A stretch of DNA of 64,000 bases from Apoderus coryli. Lineage: Eukaryota; Arthropoda; Insecta; Coleoptera; Attelabidae. The stretch lies in the NCBI GenBank assembly GCA_911728435.2, contig OU452209.1, forward strand, positions 14,180,869 to 14,244,868, written 5' to 3'. A model generated the notes under the pieces. That model searched no databases. It was given only the letters and a program-made list of their open reading frames with translations, and was not told the DNA's origin. Every line of letters starts with the position of its first letter. Position 1 is the first letter of the stretch. Shown in pieces: positions 55,101 to 61,968 of the stretch. The translations under genes were made by a program, and so were the position numbers.

Positions 55101-57853
55101 AAAGTCATTTAGGATTGATTTTGGACTAAATTGGCAGTGTAATTTAGAGCATCTTCTATTCTTGTGTTCTGCATCAGAAGTATTGGGATTATCATGATAA
55201 AAATGGGGAATAAATTTAGCAAAGTAAAATTGTAGGACACACTTGGAAAAATAATTTTATTCTCATAAAAAACTGTGTAATTTGAAACCGTCGATTTCAG
55301 ATTCTCCTCAGAGTGTTATGATAGGCTGAAAAATTAACTCATCGTGACTAGTAGAACTATGATTGATTTTTCTTTTAATTTCAGAAGAAAGACAGACACG
55401 TTAAGTTGGCAAATAATTTCGGATAACAACAATTCCTCAACAAGGTCTTCACCACAACTAATGGGAGAAAAATATCAGGACGTTCGAATAAACATAATGG
55501 TCGCACCTAAATCGAAGCTAGGTTGCGGGTACATATAACTATTACCTTGTTTCTTGGTATTAAAATGTTCATAACAAAGGCAAAATACTCTACTCTAAAA
55601 CGAAAAGAATAATAACTTTTATATAGGTTAAGAAGTATACAGGATATGTTTATTTTTCAGGATATGTAAAGGACCGGAATGGAAGCCTGGGATCTTCATC
55701 CAGTTCACTAAAGATGGTGGTATAGCTAAAGAAGCTGGCTTAAGACCTGGTGATCAGATTTTATTTTGCAATAACGTCGACTTTTCGGATATACCATTTA
55801 ACGAGGTAAGTATCCGAATAGAAGCAGACAAGGCAATCGATGTTCAATGATTTTAAAACAGATGTGGCACTGTGCTAATTTTAGAGTCAAGCTAAATAAG
55901 GACTTGTATAGCCTACCGCCACATTGTATAGTTAGTTCCGAAACTAATATATTATTTTATTTTGTTTTTTCAGGCGGTTAATCTAATGAAGAACGCTCGT
56001 CAACTCAACCTAATTGTTCGCAAATCATCTGGGTCAGAGCTGTTTCCAAGCGAATCTAGTGGTTACAACAGTTCAGCTAGCTCAGTGACTGGAGATCAAA
56101 GTCCTTCTTGGTCAGAATCCAAACGACTATCTATAGTTAAAGAAGAAAACTTAGATTTAGAAGATCGTTTGTCATCACATTTAGATAGATTTAAAAAGAG
56201 CTGTACGTATTTGATAATATTTTCAACAATTTGTCATTGTACTTTGTTTTATTTTCAGTAAATAATACAAAGAAATGGAACACAATTGAATGGGAAGAAG
56301 AGCCAGAAGAGAAGCCATATTTTAAACCTACCATCATTAATTTAACAGAGAATTGTACTACAATCAAGAATAATGGTTTTGAAGAACAAACTATCGAACA
56401 TAATCCTGGGCTTACTAATAGTAATACTAGTAATTCGAATAGTCCAAGCAAAGTTGCGGATATTTGTCTCGTATCTAAGCAACATGAGACCAAAACTGTA
56501 ATCGTAGAGGTAACTGCATAAAGAGAAGAAATTAATAATAAATTCATACCTTTCTTCATAGATTTTGCCAAATACTTCCCTCCCGATGTGTCAATTCATG
56601 CAAAATCATCTTTCTAATGCTCTTTACAGTCGACCTAACCCCTGGTGACCACTGATGTTGATAATCTGAAAACCTCAGCGATTCTGATGAGTTGCCAGGT
56701 CTCTTACAGAGTATTTTGATAATGTTTTCACAATTAATGAACTATTTTAGAACCAACCGAAAGAATCCCATGAATCTCGCATAAAAATAATCATCATGTC
56801 TTTAATTTTAGGTTCGTGTTTATTAAGCTCTCAGTGAATTCGGAACTTTTATGCATTGACTCATAGTTTTCGGATTATAAGTTAAAAGTCATAATTCGTC
56901 AAATGTTGACACTATTTCCATAAAGTTTGGTTCCTTTATTAATTACATTGGAATGAGTTTTAGTGTGTTTCCCATACCTCACCTCTCCCTGCACCCCTAA
57001 ATTCAGGAAGCGCATAGCTATTAGTGCTCTTATGGACGCTACGAGCATAGAATTAATTAATTAATTGCTATTGTGTTAAATTTACCTCGGGCGATCCATA
57101 TATCTAAGTAATTCCTCGTCCCTCACTTGGGTTCAGCGATATTCAAATTGTTTTTGTTATTAAAATTATTAGAGCCAAATTTAGAGCATTAAAGTAATGT
57201 CAAAAAATATGACTAAAAGAAAAAACTAGCAGAAAATCTCTCTCTTCGAGAACAGAAACTTCTGGAAGAATCTGACAAAGAAAAACAATAAATAAACATA
57301 ATTTTTGTAATACGTATATTGGTCCCAATTTTTGGTGCTGTCTATACATGTAGTTTAAGATATTGATCAAGAAAACTGCTCTTCTTTTTACAGGTGCATA
57401 GAAGTGGCAACGAAGATCAAAAAGCAATTGAAGATAACAACCTGCATAACACTTTGATGAAAAGCCCTTCTACTAGTAGTTTCACAAGTTTAGCAAGCAG
57501 AAGTAGTGGAGCTAGCGTCGCAAGTAGTAGTCTTTCATCAGCTCTAGCTGAAGAAATCCAACGAAGAAGAGAGGTAACAATATTGCTTAACTCACAATTC
57601 ATTGTATTTATTGAAATTGTTCTAATTTGGAATGCAGAAAAAGCAAGTTGAAACGGAAAAGCCTTGCATAGACGATCAATTACAAATAAAGAAGATATTG
57701 AAGACAGTTGGAGATGATAAGCAGTTCCAGCACAGCAAGCTTATGGATGAGTTCAAGAAAGCGCATCAGAAAATGTTCAAGTCTACCAATAACACACCAG
57801 AGAAGACACCACTGGCTGTCACGCAGAGTCTTCCAGTGATGGAAACAGTAGGG
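31062..57853 (+). CDS. Ush1c: Harmonin (USH1C homologue), partial: PDZ1, PDZ2 and linker over ten exons
   Basis: Harmonin is a PDZ scaffold that in vertebrates links cadherins, myosins and actin in microvilli and stereocilia; insects have one homologue (CG5921 in Drosophila). Exons: 31062-31199, 33154-33309, 49891-49999, 54051-54075, 55385-55528, 55661-55805, 55974-56202, 56259-56509, 57394-57573, 57638-57853. All have AG/GT borders and compatible phases and sum to 1593 nt (531 codons) without a stop. PDZ1 spans RIRTVRL, SSLGFSIRGG (ligand-binding loop), VGDQIIRINGF, HLTFKVR. The linker SVGMIPVKE precedes PDZ2: RINIMVAPKSKLGCGICKGP, PGIFIQFTKDGGIAKEAGL, GDQILFCNNVDFSD, AVNLMKNARQLNLIV. Then ELFPSESSGYNSSASSVTGD and a low-complexity, partly helical region. 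The N-terminal exons and the 3' end are not seen. A 13-residue insert precedes the SLGF loop. Confidence 0.9.
31245..33042 (-). pseudogene. L2/CR1-like LINE in harmonin intron 1
   Basis: Minus-strand RT of a family related to the LINE at 5273-7140. Two frames are joined by a one-base shift at about 32620 (LFKKGDRMNVECYRPISLVS spans the shift): 32613-32903, open further upstream to about 33042, and 31387-32616. Visible are KAPGIDQISARHIRILKNYL, DLAKAFDTVNH, GVQQGTVLGPVLFPLYINGL, FADDTVILYRG and the thumb KSIKYLGIEIDSNLKWDVHI. The C-terminus ends in KVFKRKMIG. The 3' end is an A-run (31245-31260 read on this strand). The endonuclease half is missing. Confidence 0.85.
33154..33309 (+). CDS. Ush1c: Harmonin exon b (PDZ1, first half)
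   Basis: 52 codons, phase 0 on both sides, donor GGTAAGTA. It encodes VRPNHG, a 13-residue insert (SLHPPIINSKQGS), then SLGFSIRGGREHGTGIFVSH and GSEAYTQGLR. An internal CAG at 33196-33198 region could serve as an alternative acceptor (giving GSSLGF directly, also in phase 0), which would remove the insert. The polypyrimidine tract of the chosen acceptor is weak. Confidence 0.85.
33310..34690. other. Intron 2, first part: non-coding
   Basis: No gene. At 34116-34160 a 14-bp perfect inverted repeat (CTGTCAAAAAAGCA, 17-bp loop) forms a hairpin. The sequence at about 34015-34050 (CCCATAATTTTCGAGAAAAT on one strand) resembles 28725-28760 in the other orientation, so a dispersed repeat is present. 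Confidence 0.45.
34700..35275 (+). mobile_element. Palindromic mariner remnant
   Basis: The central part (about 34900-35130) is a mariner transposase piece: VTGDETWVAYVTPESKQQSM-like sequence (34960-35010) then FKQTISARKIMCTVFWGRKG, with the first catalytic Asp. The right arm (about 35134-35258) encodes the C-terminus (QWLTSQAAEFYEEGIQKLVP, then HGNYIEK-stop). The left arm (34727-34850) is the reverse complement of the same C-terminal sequence. The second and third catalytic boxes are missing. The arms are nearly identical over about 125 bp. Confidence 0.75.
35853..35891 (-). ncRNA. Hammerhead-like motif with extra U
   Basis: Minus-strand order: CCA, core CTGAAGA (35882-35888), extra T, stem II GGAATA/TATTCC with GAA loop (six perfect pairs), core GAAAC (35861-35865), AT, GTC cleavage triplet (35856-35858), then TGG pairing with CCA. 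The ACATGT in stem III is self-complementary, so dimer formation is possible. Stem I is only three pairs before mismatches. Confidence 0.6.
36117..36205 (-). repeat. Dispersed repeat, inverted partner of ~14033-14120
   Basis: On the minus strand: AATTCTTTTTGAGCATATAA, then AGAACATTTTAACAGATGTT. The plus strand at 14033-14120 has the same order with a few substitutions. Its position 200 bp 5' of a hammerhead-like motif suggests it belongs to the same retroelement family. Confidence 0.6.
36500..36860 (+). pseudogene. LINE thumb/C-terminal fragment
   Basis: The plus strand reads LDSELSWMNHLDSVCGKICR (36510-36570), then after stops IVQKRAIRNIFNIE (36685-36725). This is the order of the thumb (xDSxLxWxxHI) and the QKRxIRxI motif of CR1/Jockey-type LINEs. 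Heavily decayed. Confidence 0.55.
36861..37815. other. Intronic spacer
   Basis: No gene recognised. TACAGGGCGTCCAGAATTGA near 37509 looks like a solitary DNA-transposon end. Confidence 0.35.
37816..39064 (-). mobile_element. Crypton-like tyrosine-recombinase element, fossil
   Basis: A broken tyrosine recombinase gene (37874-39033) is bracketed by direct repeats, GATTGTCAATCTGACGTTTA (37816-37835) and AATTGTCAGTTTGACGTTTA (39043-39062), which match at about 17 of 20 positions. Cryptons lack terminal inverted repeats, so short direct repeats are plausible borders, but I cannot prove they are the ends. Confidence 0.5.
37874..39033 (-). pseudogene. Crypton-type tyrosine recombinase (DUF3504-like), frameshifted
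   Basis: Read on the minus strand from 39033 there is an N-terminal part (WRRFGIASNDAINDIISNN; KKYVWKIFLEFCATREYEL; TTITTIWNTTSRRLQAKYFN) and then, in shifted frames, AKRKRLQQDPNKRK. The core follows: TVELAWRGGEPADCLIDYFT, TNRIEYNPIFSKTCQGGSKS, CPVRLFHKLLCKRGKNI. The catalytic end is KKISNHSNR, a TGA, TAVSHLASKEIPEQQLI and RTGHSSSNSIKSYL, where R, H and the final Y are the expected active-site residues. At least three frameshifts and one stop make it inactive. The protein ends at 37874 in NCTFHNSSFK. Confidence 0.75.
39065..40066. other. Intronic spacer
   Basis: No gene recognised on either strand. Confidence 0.35.
40067..40946. mobile_element. hAT-like MITE with TATCGATA-rich subterminal arrays
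   Basis: The element 40075-40938 (864 bp) starts CAGGGATGGCA and ends TTGCCATCCCTA. It is flanked by an exact 8-bp duplication, GTGGCAAA (40067-40074 and 40939-40946), as expected for hAT transposition. Next to both ends are arrays of TATATCGATA-type motifs (40095-40215 and 40805-40925), including an AT dinucleotide run. These might be transposase-binding repeats. The interior (40220-40800) has no transposase. Confidence 0.85.
41293..41713. repeat. (TTATA)n pentanucleotide microsatellite, ~84 copies
   Basis: An uninterrupted run of about 420 bp. I saw no variant unit. The 144-codon frame YYIIL-repeat across it is an artefact of the pentamer. Confidence 0.97.
41726..43004. other. Intronic spacer with a foldback
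   Basis: No gene. Contains the inverted repeat described at 42279-42600. Confidence 0.4.
42279..42600. repeat. ~53-bp imperfect inverted repeat, 215-bp spacer
   Basis: 42279-42331 reads AAAATGAGTAAAAGTGAGTA, TAGAGCGCC and then TTTTTTAAAGGACTCAT. 42547-42600 is its reverse complement with few changes. This may be a small foldback element. Confidence 0.75.
43005..43956 (-). pseudogene. THAP/P-element-like transposon gene, internally deleted
   Basis: On the minus strand exon 1 (43956-43880) encodes MVSCAVRSCSSRSEIDQKIS and GITFHR, ending in phase 2 at donor GTATGT. Acceptor TTTTTAG joins exon 2 from 43626: FPNDPARRYIWTEYVSRINW, IPTTNVHKYNLSRS, stop. Together these form the first half of a THAP zinc-finger domain (C-x-C-pattern, FHRFP, W, NW.P), with the intron at the FHR/FP point. 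The sequence then jumps in another frame to a C-terminal domain: FIIVYIAGFVVFSLKKQIIC, RKCRDALI, and after another shift DLQIPSKDVLDVCFQSEKII to 43005. The YIAG...C..C..AL block is typical of THAP9/P-element-like transposase C-termini. The catalytic middle is deleted. Confidence 0.65.
43957..46084. other. Intronic spacer
   Basis: No gene recognised. The string ACGCCATATTGGTATACGA (minus, near 44080) repeats CCGCCATATTGGTATGCGA (near 43060), both oriented alike around the THAP relic. CAGGGTGGTCCACCAAAAG at 44819 resembles the end of the DD41D element, as a solitary end. Confidence 0.4.
46085..46489 (-). pseudogene. Penelope-like element, GIY-YIG endonuclease fragment
   Basis: The minus-strand frame at 46253-46489 reads YLPYVAGLSEALKIFKRYKL and ends VFYEIPCQ. 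In the adjacent frame follow CIGQTKQHLKNRLFGYKIKT, and after another shift HSHTFDFDHTKILDTQK. This is the order of the linker and GIY-YIG endonuclease of Penelope-like retroelements (YEIPC..C...YIGQT..), with a Q/K-rich end. The reverse transcriptase upstream is missing (the fragment is 5'-truncated at about 46490), and frameshifts make it inactive. A hammerhead-like motif lies 45 bp away on the other strand, as in inverted Penelope pseudo-LTRs. Confidence 0.75.
46535..46576 (+). ncRNA. Hammerhead-like motif beside the Penelope fragment
   Basis: Plus-strand order: TCAA (46535-46538), core CTGATGA (46539-46545), extra T, stem II GACTCT/AGGGCC with one mismatch, core GAAAT (46563-46567), ATGTT, and TTGA (46573-46576), which pairs with TCAA. 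The layout is the same as at 16957-16999 and 35853-35891. Confidence 0.55.
46928..47179 (-). pseudogene. LINE ORF2 C-terminal remnant
   Basis: HSLTMNFPSYLRNKLSYVYA, then RSFSYIGDRLYNRLPTSLSS and FRKKLKKYLLDKSG-stop. This is the typical end of this LINE group (compare SRLYNVLPGDVSSL at 25.3 kb). It joins the endonuclease half at about 47183, with the breakpoint around CAGTCATGCACAG. Confidence 0.8.
47183..48594 (-). pseudogene. LINE ORF2 endonuclease half, one frameshift
   Basis: Apurinic-like endonuclease (exonuclease-endonuclease-phosphatase fold) of a LINE. The frame 48391-48594 gives NNIKIGHVNIRSLLPALNHI; after a one-base shift near 48415 the frame 47109-48437 continues with GVGVF-like GDVGVFVRSQLNLKLIEVEV, DDIIILGDLNINLL (catalytic GDxN), and HDVTDHQLIICSMN (catalytic S/T-D-H). 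It ends in the RT-preceding segment FINSVSNIAPNINFETINF and GAAGADGLTLDMVKL, after which the RT should begin but is missing. Confidence 0.85.
48603..49236 (-). CDS. LINE ORF1 (gag-like), 5'-truncated
   Basis: About 210 codons are open, from VKELRRAVDFMNEQYEDERA onward. An N-terminal coiled coil (LAELSRENKILKQEVRTLKE) is followed by a basic-acidic domain reminiscent of LINE ORF1 RNA-binding domains (NNICITGFIRD, then RKKEILQARARTGKITFRN, VGYKYVWHSEGRVLVRKEDG). Presumably a nucleic-acid-binding chaperone for the retrotransposon RNA. The start of the protein lies beyond the 5' truncation. It overlaps nothing and ends 9 nt before the ORF2 ATG at 48594. Confidence 0.75.
49241..49890. other. End of intron 2 with dispersed repeat copy 2
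   Basis: 49390-49590 is the second copy of the dispersed repeat at 20690-20880 (TGCGTACGGACACA, GGCACGCCAATGA, TTGTTCAATTTACAA). GGTACAGAGTGACA at 49310 and GGACCACCCGCTATA at 49787 may be the two ends of the same small DNA element. Confidence 0.55.
49891..49999 (+). CDS. Ush1c: Harmonin exon c (PDZ1, second half)
   Basis: Acceptor TTGTTACAG, donor GTAAGT, 109 nt, ends in phase 1. Encodes VGDQIIRINGFLIDDAVHKE and VLQLISNQTHLTFKVR, the end of PDZ1. It is separated from the first half of the same domain by 16.6 kb of transposon-filled intron. Confidence 0.9.
50000..51009. other. Intron 3, first part
   Basis: AT-rich; nothing recognised. Confidence 0.4.
51010..52315 (+). repeat. 46-bp minisatellite, ~28 units, in harmonin intron 3
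   Basis: Unit of 46 bp, for example ATTAGGAATATTTACATTGA followed by ACTTAACTATCAAAATATTC and GATAAA. Monomer types differ at set places (CATTGAACTT/CCATGAACCT/GATTGAACTT; ACTATC/AAATGTC; CGATAAA/GGATAAA/CAATAAA). The run AAATGTC-type, then GGATAAA-type, then CCATGAAC-type recurs at about 51225, 51405, 51905 and 52195, suggesting amplification by multi-unit blocks. Confidence 0.9.
52316..54050. other. Intron 3, last part
   Basis: No gene except a transposase scrap near 53440. A 43-codon stretch at 53058-53240 has no known motif. Confidence 0.4.
53440..53500 (+). pseudogene. Transposase third-box scrap
   Basis: Reads APRSCDLTPLDLFLWG, matching the SPDLxPLDFFLWG box of the DD41D-type transposases. 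Nothing else of the gene can be recognised. Confidence 0.45.
54051..54075 (+). CDS. Ush1c: Harmonin micro-exon d (25 nt)
   Basis: Acceptor TTTTGCAG, donor GTAAGTAA. With the A left from exon c it reads S-VGMIPVK and the first two bases of E. This is the conserved linker right after PDZ1 (vertebrate counterpart IGLIPVK). Confidence 0.85.
54268..55139 (+). mobile_element. Tc1-like element, internal deletion, in harmonin intron 4
   Basis: Ends CACTGCC...CCAAAATCA-type: left CACTGCCCCGCAATATTGAC with CAAAATCAACCCTAAATAAC, right GGATTGATTTTGGACTAAAT then TGGCAGTG. Both are flanked by TA (54266-54267, 55140-55141). Only the N-terminal transposase part is retained, and the element is 872 bp against about 1.6 kb for complete Tc1-like elements. 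Confidence 0.85.
54777..55090 (+). pseudogene. Tc1-like transposase N-terminus (helix-turn-helix)
   Basis: Reads AVALQDDGRPIRYLAERLGH, then TVSDAIQWFRQTGT, a stop, KPKQGRRRATNAVEDRFLRL and VRRRLAEANL. These are the two helix-turn-helix (paired-like) subdomains with the GRRRATN linker of Tc1-type transposases. One nonsense codon, and the catalytic DDE domain is missing. Confidence 0.85.
55385..55528 (+). CDS. Ush1c: Harmonin exon e (inter-PDZ linker, start of PDZ2)
   Basis: Acceptor TTAATTTCAG, donor GTACAT, 144 nt. Encodes ERKTDTLSWQIISDNNNSST, RSSPQLMGEKYQDV and RINIMVAPKSKLGCG, whose last residues form the first strand and GLGF-type loop of PDZ2. Confidence 0.88.
55661..55805 (+). CDS. Ush1c: Harmonin exon f (PDZ2 core)
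   Basis: Acceptor TTTTTCAG, donor GTAAGT, 145 nt. ICKGPEWKPGIFIQFTKDGG and then IAKEAGLRPGDQILFCNNVD, FSDIPFNE. A clear PDZ core with the GDQIL strand. Confidence 0.92.
55974..56202 (+). CDS. Ush1c: Harmonin exon g (end of PDZ2, ESSGYNSS region)
   Basis: Acceptor TTTTTTCAG, donor GTACGT, 229 nt, ends in phase 1. AVNLMKNARQLNLIVRKSSG completes PDZ2. ELFPSESSGYNSSASSVTGD follows, a block I recognise as conserved in insect harmonin, then acidic-basic linker to DRFKKS. Confidence 0.92.
56259..56509 (+). CDS. Ush1c: Harmonin exon h (linker)
   Basis: Acceptor TTTTCAG, donor GTAACT, 251 nt, ends in phase 0. Encodes LNNTKKWNTIEWEEEPEEKP, then a Ser/Asn-rich stretch ending TKTVIVEV. No domain recognised. 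Inclusion rests on splice sites, phase and open frame. Confidence 0.8.
57394..57573 (+). CDS. Ush1c: Harmonin exon i (Ser-rich, ALAEEIQRRRE)
   Basis: Acceptor TTTTTACAG, donor GTAACA, 60 codons, phase 0. A serine-rich run (SPSTSSFTSLASRSSGASVA) leads to LSSALAEEIQRRRE, the start of a charged helix. Confidence 0.8.
57638..57853 (+). CDS. Ush1c: Harmonin exon j (charged helix)
   Basis: Acceptor AATGCAG, donor GTAAGA, 72 codons, phase 0. KKQVETEKPCIDDQLQIKKI, then DEFKKAHQKMFKSTNNTPEK and LAVTQSLPVMETVG. Continues the helical region. The next exon was not found in the remaining 6 kb. Confidence 0.8.
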
Positions 57854-58118
57854 GTAAGAATTGAAAACTCCTTATTAAGTTATTAAATTATTTGCTTTAT
57901 TTATTCATTTAAAAATGGCGAAACAATATCTATAGGATTTGGAGTAGGTACAAAAAGCTTGAATCAGTTAGTGACTTGAGTGTAATTTCATGTAGCCATT
58001 TCTATTAAAAGCTCAAGCGTCATATTTGGAGCTTAAACCCAAGGAATATTAGAATTTAGCTAGTAATACGAGAGTTGCCTTTTATATTTCGGGATTAGAG
58101 AACAAAAACAAGTATTAA

Positions 58119-59162
58119 TCATCGAAGATCACTATATTGTTTTTCAAAATATTCCCCATGAAGATCTATACACTTTTGCATGCGTTTGAACCAATTGTCG
58201 AAGCACTTTTGCCACTCTGATTGAGGTATCTCCAAAACATGCATTCTGAATGCAGCAACCGCTTCTTCAGGTGTCGAAAAACGTTGACCTCTCAGTTTCT
58301 TTTTTACATACGGGAATAAAACGAAATCATTCGGTGCCAAGTCAGGACTATACGGCGGATGACTCATCAAATCGATGTTTTGGGTGCTCAAAATGCAGTT
58401 GTTTGAGCCGAAGTGTGAGAGCTCGCATTGTCGTGGTAAAGAGTGATCCATCTTCGGCGGTTGGTTTTCCTGATTTCTTGGAAGACAACTGGCAAACAAA
58501 TGGTTGTGTACCACTCAGAATTGACTGTTCTGCGTTGTTCTAGTGGTACGGTTGCGACATGTCCAGTTTCTCCGAAAAAACAGGTGACCATTTGCTTGGA
58601 AGTGCTTCGTGCGCGAACAACTTTTGTTGGATTTGGGTCATCTTGAAACTCCCATACAGTCGACTGCTGTTTACTTTCAGGCTCATACGCGTCAATCCAC
58701 GGTTTGTTACCTGTCACGATGTCATAGACGTGCGCGATCTTATTTTTTGAGCATTTCTTTCGACTAATCGAGCCGTTTTTTGAGTGATTGACAAATTGTG
58801 TGGGATCCAACGCGAACAAATTTTTTTCACAGTCCAATGTTTATGCAATATTGAATGTATGCTGGTCCCACTAATGCCTAAGGTTAACTCAATCTCTTGA
58901 TAGGGACATGACGATCTTGCAATATCAGTTCGCGCACAGCATCAATGGTTTTCGGAACAACAACTGATTTTGGACTACCTTCACGAAATTCGTCTTGGAG
59001 TAAACTACGACCACGATTGAATTCACCATACCATCGATAAACATTGGTCCTTGATGGAGCTTCATCGCCAAAAATTGAATTCATGCACTGTTGCTGAGTT
59101 AATACACGAAATCGAAAGTTGTGAAAAATAATCACACGAAAATTTTCACGATTAAATTCCAT
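58119..59162 (-). pseudogene. mariner transposase, frameshifted
   Basis: Starts at ATG 59162 (MEFNRENFRVIIFHNFRFRV) and spans 348 codons, the family's normal length. The helix-turn-helix part is followed by a one-base loss near 58900 (HVPIKRLS instead of HVTYQEIE). The next segment contains VTGNKPWIDAYEPESKQQST, in which the first catalytic Asp of VTGDESW has become Asn. A further shift leads to IDLMSHPPYSPDLAPNDFVL (third Asp) and HGEYFEKQ. Inactive on three counts. Confidence 0.9.
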
Positions 59163-59220
59163 TTTTGGGCCGAGATGTAAACAACACAAATAGCGCTCGG
59201 ATGTCGATTTAATCAAAACG

Positions 59221-59877
59221 ACGCTATTCTGTATGCCACGGTTACCGACAGTCGGAAATGCAACCGTCAAGTGTCGGCTTGCAAGTGACATCAGTCGAAT
59301 CGGTACGTTCAGCCAATGAACGGTGAGATATTTGTAAACAAATAACAAATATTTTGTTGTGCGTCATTTGTAATTTGTGCGACGTTTTAAGTTTGAATAT
59401 AAGATGTCTGCAAGAAAACGGTGCAAAATGCATTGGTTTGTAAATTAGAATGTGTTTTAAACAATAAGGCAATAAAGCACTGTCAATTAAAATACCTAAC
59501 ATGTAATGGCGTTTTAAGAAGAATCAAATCAAATATTATAATATATTGACACCGAAACTTAACTACATAGGTATCTAATAATTCTTATTTAGACACTACA
59601 CTGTAAAATCACCGTATAGTCCAAATATACTTAAATAATAATCCGCAATTCGAACCAAAACATCAATAATGATCCAATAATCGATCAACAAATATCGGTA
59701 ACGTCCACCGTGGGGTCAACGAGGACACGGTGAGATACCGATCTTTGTCGACTCAAATTACCGATATCGGTCGGTATTAGAGCATACAGAATGCCGCACG
59801 ATGCGACTTGCCGACGGCTGTCGGTAACTGAGAATTACCGATACCGACGGCTCTCGGAAACGTGTACAGAATAGCGC
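59221..59877. mobile_element. ~660-bp MITE with ACGCTATTCTGTA ends and TACCGA motifs
   Basis: The left end (ACGCTATTCTGTA, then GGTTACCGACAGTCGG) and right end (CCGACGGCTCTCGG, then TACAGAATAGCGC) are inverted. Near both ends lie repeated ACCGA(C/T)-NGTCGG blocks. No ORF. The target duplication is unclear, although TAGCGCT occurs just outside both ends (59191-59197 and 59873-59879). Confidence 0.7.
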
Positions 59878-59918
59878 TACAGGGTTGCCAAATTTTGAAA
59901 TATAAAAGGCAACCCTCG

Positions 59919-60540
59919 AATTTTGTATTCATTCAATTGATGAAATTATTCTTCAGGGCATTAAAGCTTTTAGTTTGAGGGGGAGTCTTTCTCAAACAAT
60001 AAAAATCAAAAATAATTCCTCAATTGGAAGGCTTATTTCTCTCTGCCTTGGCTTTAAGCTCCAAATTCAGTTGGTGGCTTAACGAATGTTTGTTTATCGT
60101 AAATTTAAATACAACTCATTGCTGTTATCGTAATCTTAATAATAATTTCATTACGTTCATATTTTAGAGGTGTGTCATATTTGTTTAAAATTGCGTACTA
60201 TTCCACAATTATCCAACCTAGTATAATACCTAGTAAATCATTATCAAGTAATTGTTTTCAAAGTAATGATCAACTATTATTTAGATGTGATTCAGAATAA
60301 ACAACAATCAACACCCTCAAATAATCTTGTTAAAATACCACGATAAGATAAAGTAGTCTTAGTAATTATTATTGTTGGCCAACTTTGTCTGTGCATGTTT
60401 ATCAGAAAAAAATGTAATAGTTATTCTCTGGAATACTAATTAAAATGTTGGATACCAAATCTTCTATTTCATTTACATTCAGTTTGTACAGTTGGTCACG
60501 TCGGCATGCCCTAGCGAGACCAAATATTAAATCAAGCGCG
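59919..60540. other. Spacer, nothing recognised
   Basis: AT-rich. No coding or repeat signature found. Confidence 0.35.
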
Positions 60541-60550
60541 ATTATAGGTC

Positions 60551-60605
60551 TGTGAATGTCCGTGCTACGTCCGGGGTTCCGCAGGGTTCTGTATTGGGCC
60601 ATCGT
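60551..60605 (+). pseudogene. LINE RT scrap (GVPQGSVLG)
   Basis: The plus strand reads VNVRATSGVPQGSVLGHR, the block between the first and second catalytic motifs of Jockey/CR1-type RTs. The neighbouring RTE copy appears to have inserted beside or into it. Confidence 0.6.
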
Positions 60606-60624
60606 TTGTGTATGCGCTGTATTA

Positions 60625-61968
60625 ATGAATATCATTATCATCATCATAATCAAGCCCCTTGTTGCGCCCAGTATTGAGCATGGGCCTCCCTTCCTCTCCT
60701 CCAGCTCTCTGTTTTGTGCTGTTCTCATCAACCCAAATCCTGCCACTCGCTTTATGTCGTCATACCAACGCATAATTGGTCTTCCTCTTTCTCTCTTTCC
60801 TTCCCATGGCCTCCAGCGTATTATCCGGCTATTCCATCTGTCGTCCGTAAGGCGAGCCACATGTCCTGCAAAATTCCACTTCAGGCTTGTGACTTTCTCC
60901 ATTATGTCTTCGACTTTAGTTCTTTGTCTAATCCATTCATTTCTCTTTCTGCCTCTTAGTGTTACGCCTATCATAGCTCTTTCCATGGCTCTTTGTGTTG
61001 TTCTCAGTTTATTCACAATTGTCTTTGTGAGAGTCCAGGCCTGTGATCCATATGTTATTGCCGGTATTACGCACTGTTCAAATATTCTTGTTCTAAGGTA
61101 TTGTGGTATCTTTCTGTCCTTAAGTATATGGCCTAATTTGCCGAACGCCGCCCATCCTAATCTCCTTCTCCTTTCAATCTCTATCTCCTTATTACCCTTT
61201 CCCATCTCTATTCGCTGTCCCAGATATATATACTCTTGTTTTTGTTTTATTCATTTTTTAGGCCGATTTTCGAAAATTCTCTGTTTAATTCAGAAAGCAT
61301 TCTTTCAAGATCTTTTGTGTTGTCCGCGAATAGAACAATATCGTCTGCCAATCTTAAGTGTGATATTTTGGCTCCGCTTATGTTCAGTCCCATATTTCCC
61401 CATTCAAGTTTTTTGAAAATTCCTTCCAGAGCTAAGGTAAAGAGTTTTGGGGATATTGTATCTCCTTGTCTGATACCTCTTTTGATTTCAATGCTGTCTG
61501 TTTCTTCATGTAGCCTGATTTTTGCATTTGATTTTTGGTATATATTTTTAAGAAGGTTCTTGTACCGATGGTCTTATTCGTGCTTTGTCTATTTCTTCTA
61601 ATATTGCCTAATGCTCCACGGAGTCGAATGCCTTCTCGTAGTCCACGAATGCCATGTGTATTGGAAGGTTATATTCTGTCGCCTTTTCTATTATGATCTT
61701 TACAGTAAGTAAGTGGTCATTAGTGCTGTATCCTTTGCGGAATGCGGCTTGTTCTACCGGTTGGTAAGCATCTAGCTTATTTGTAATTCTGTTGTTTATG
61801 ATTCGAGTAAAAAGCTTGTACATCTGAGACAGCAAGCTAATGGGTCTATAGTTTTCTAGCATTGTTCGATCTCCTTTTTTGAATAGTATAACTATTGTTG
61901 CCTCATTCCAATTTGTGGGTATTGTTTGTTGTTCTATACAGAGATTGAAAAGGTGTTTTAAACACCTT
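60625..61968 (-). pseudogene. RTE-like LINE, 5'-truncated, with (ATG)n-like tail
   Basis: Minus-strand RT of the RTE group. 61608-61968 has HLFNLCIEQQTIPTNWNEAT, LENYRPISLLSQMYKLFTRI and MAFVDYEKAFDSVEH (first catalytic Asp). After a frameshift (about 61260-61600) come remnants of the FADD region (DIVLFADN-like at 61330) and then the open C-terminal frame 60640-61205: ERRRRLGWAAFGKLGHILKD, GSQAWTLTKTIVNKLRTTQR, NEWIRQRTKVEDIMEKVTSL, GRPIMRWYDDIKRVAG. The 3' end is a run of ATG/ATT triplets near 60625-60650, typical of RTE. Truncated at 61968. Confidence 0.8.

Larger units (their letters stand above)
58069..59918 (-). mobile_element. mariner (second copy) with nested MITE
   Basis: The left end, CGAGAGTTGCCTTTTATATT (58069; TA before it), and the right end, AATATAAAAGGCAACCCTCG (ends 59918), are inverted repeats of a mariner. 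The distance, 1850 bp, exceeds the usual 1.3 kb because a roughly 660-bp MITE (59221-59877) sits between the right terminal repeat and the transposase start. Same family as the split copy at 2406-7456. Confidence 0.85.

Noticed and set aside
60556..61416. 286-codon plus-strand ORF
   Set aside because: Antisense of the RTE-like LINE; hydrophobic low-similarity composition, no start context or motif.
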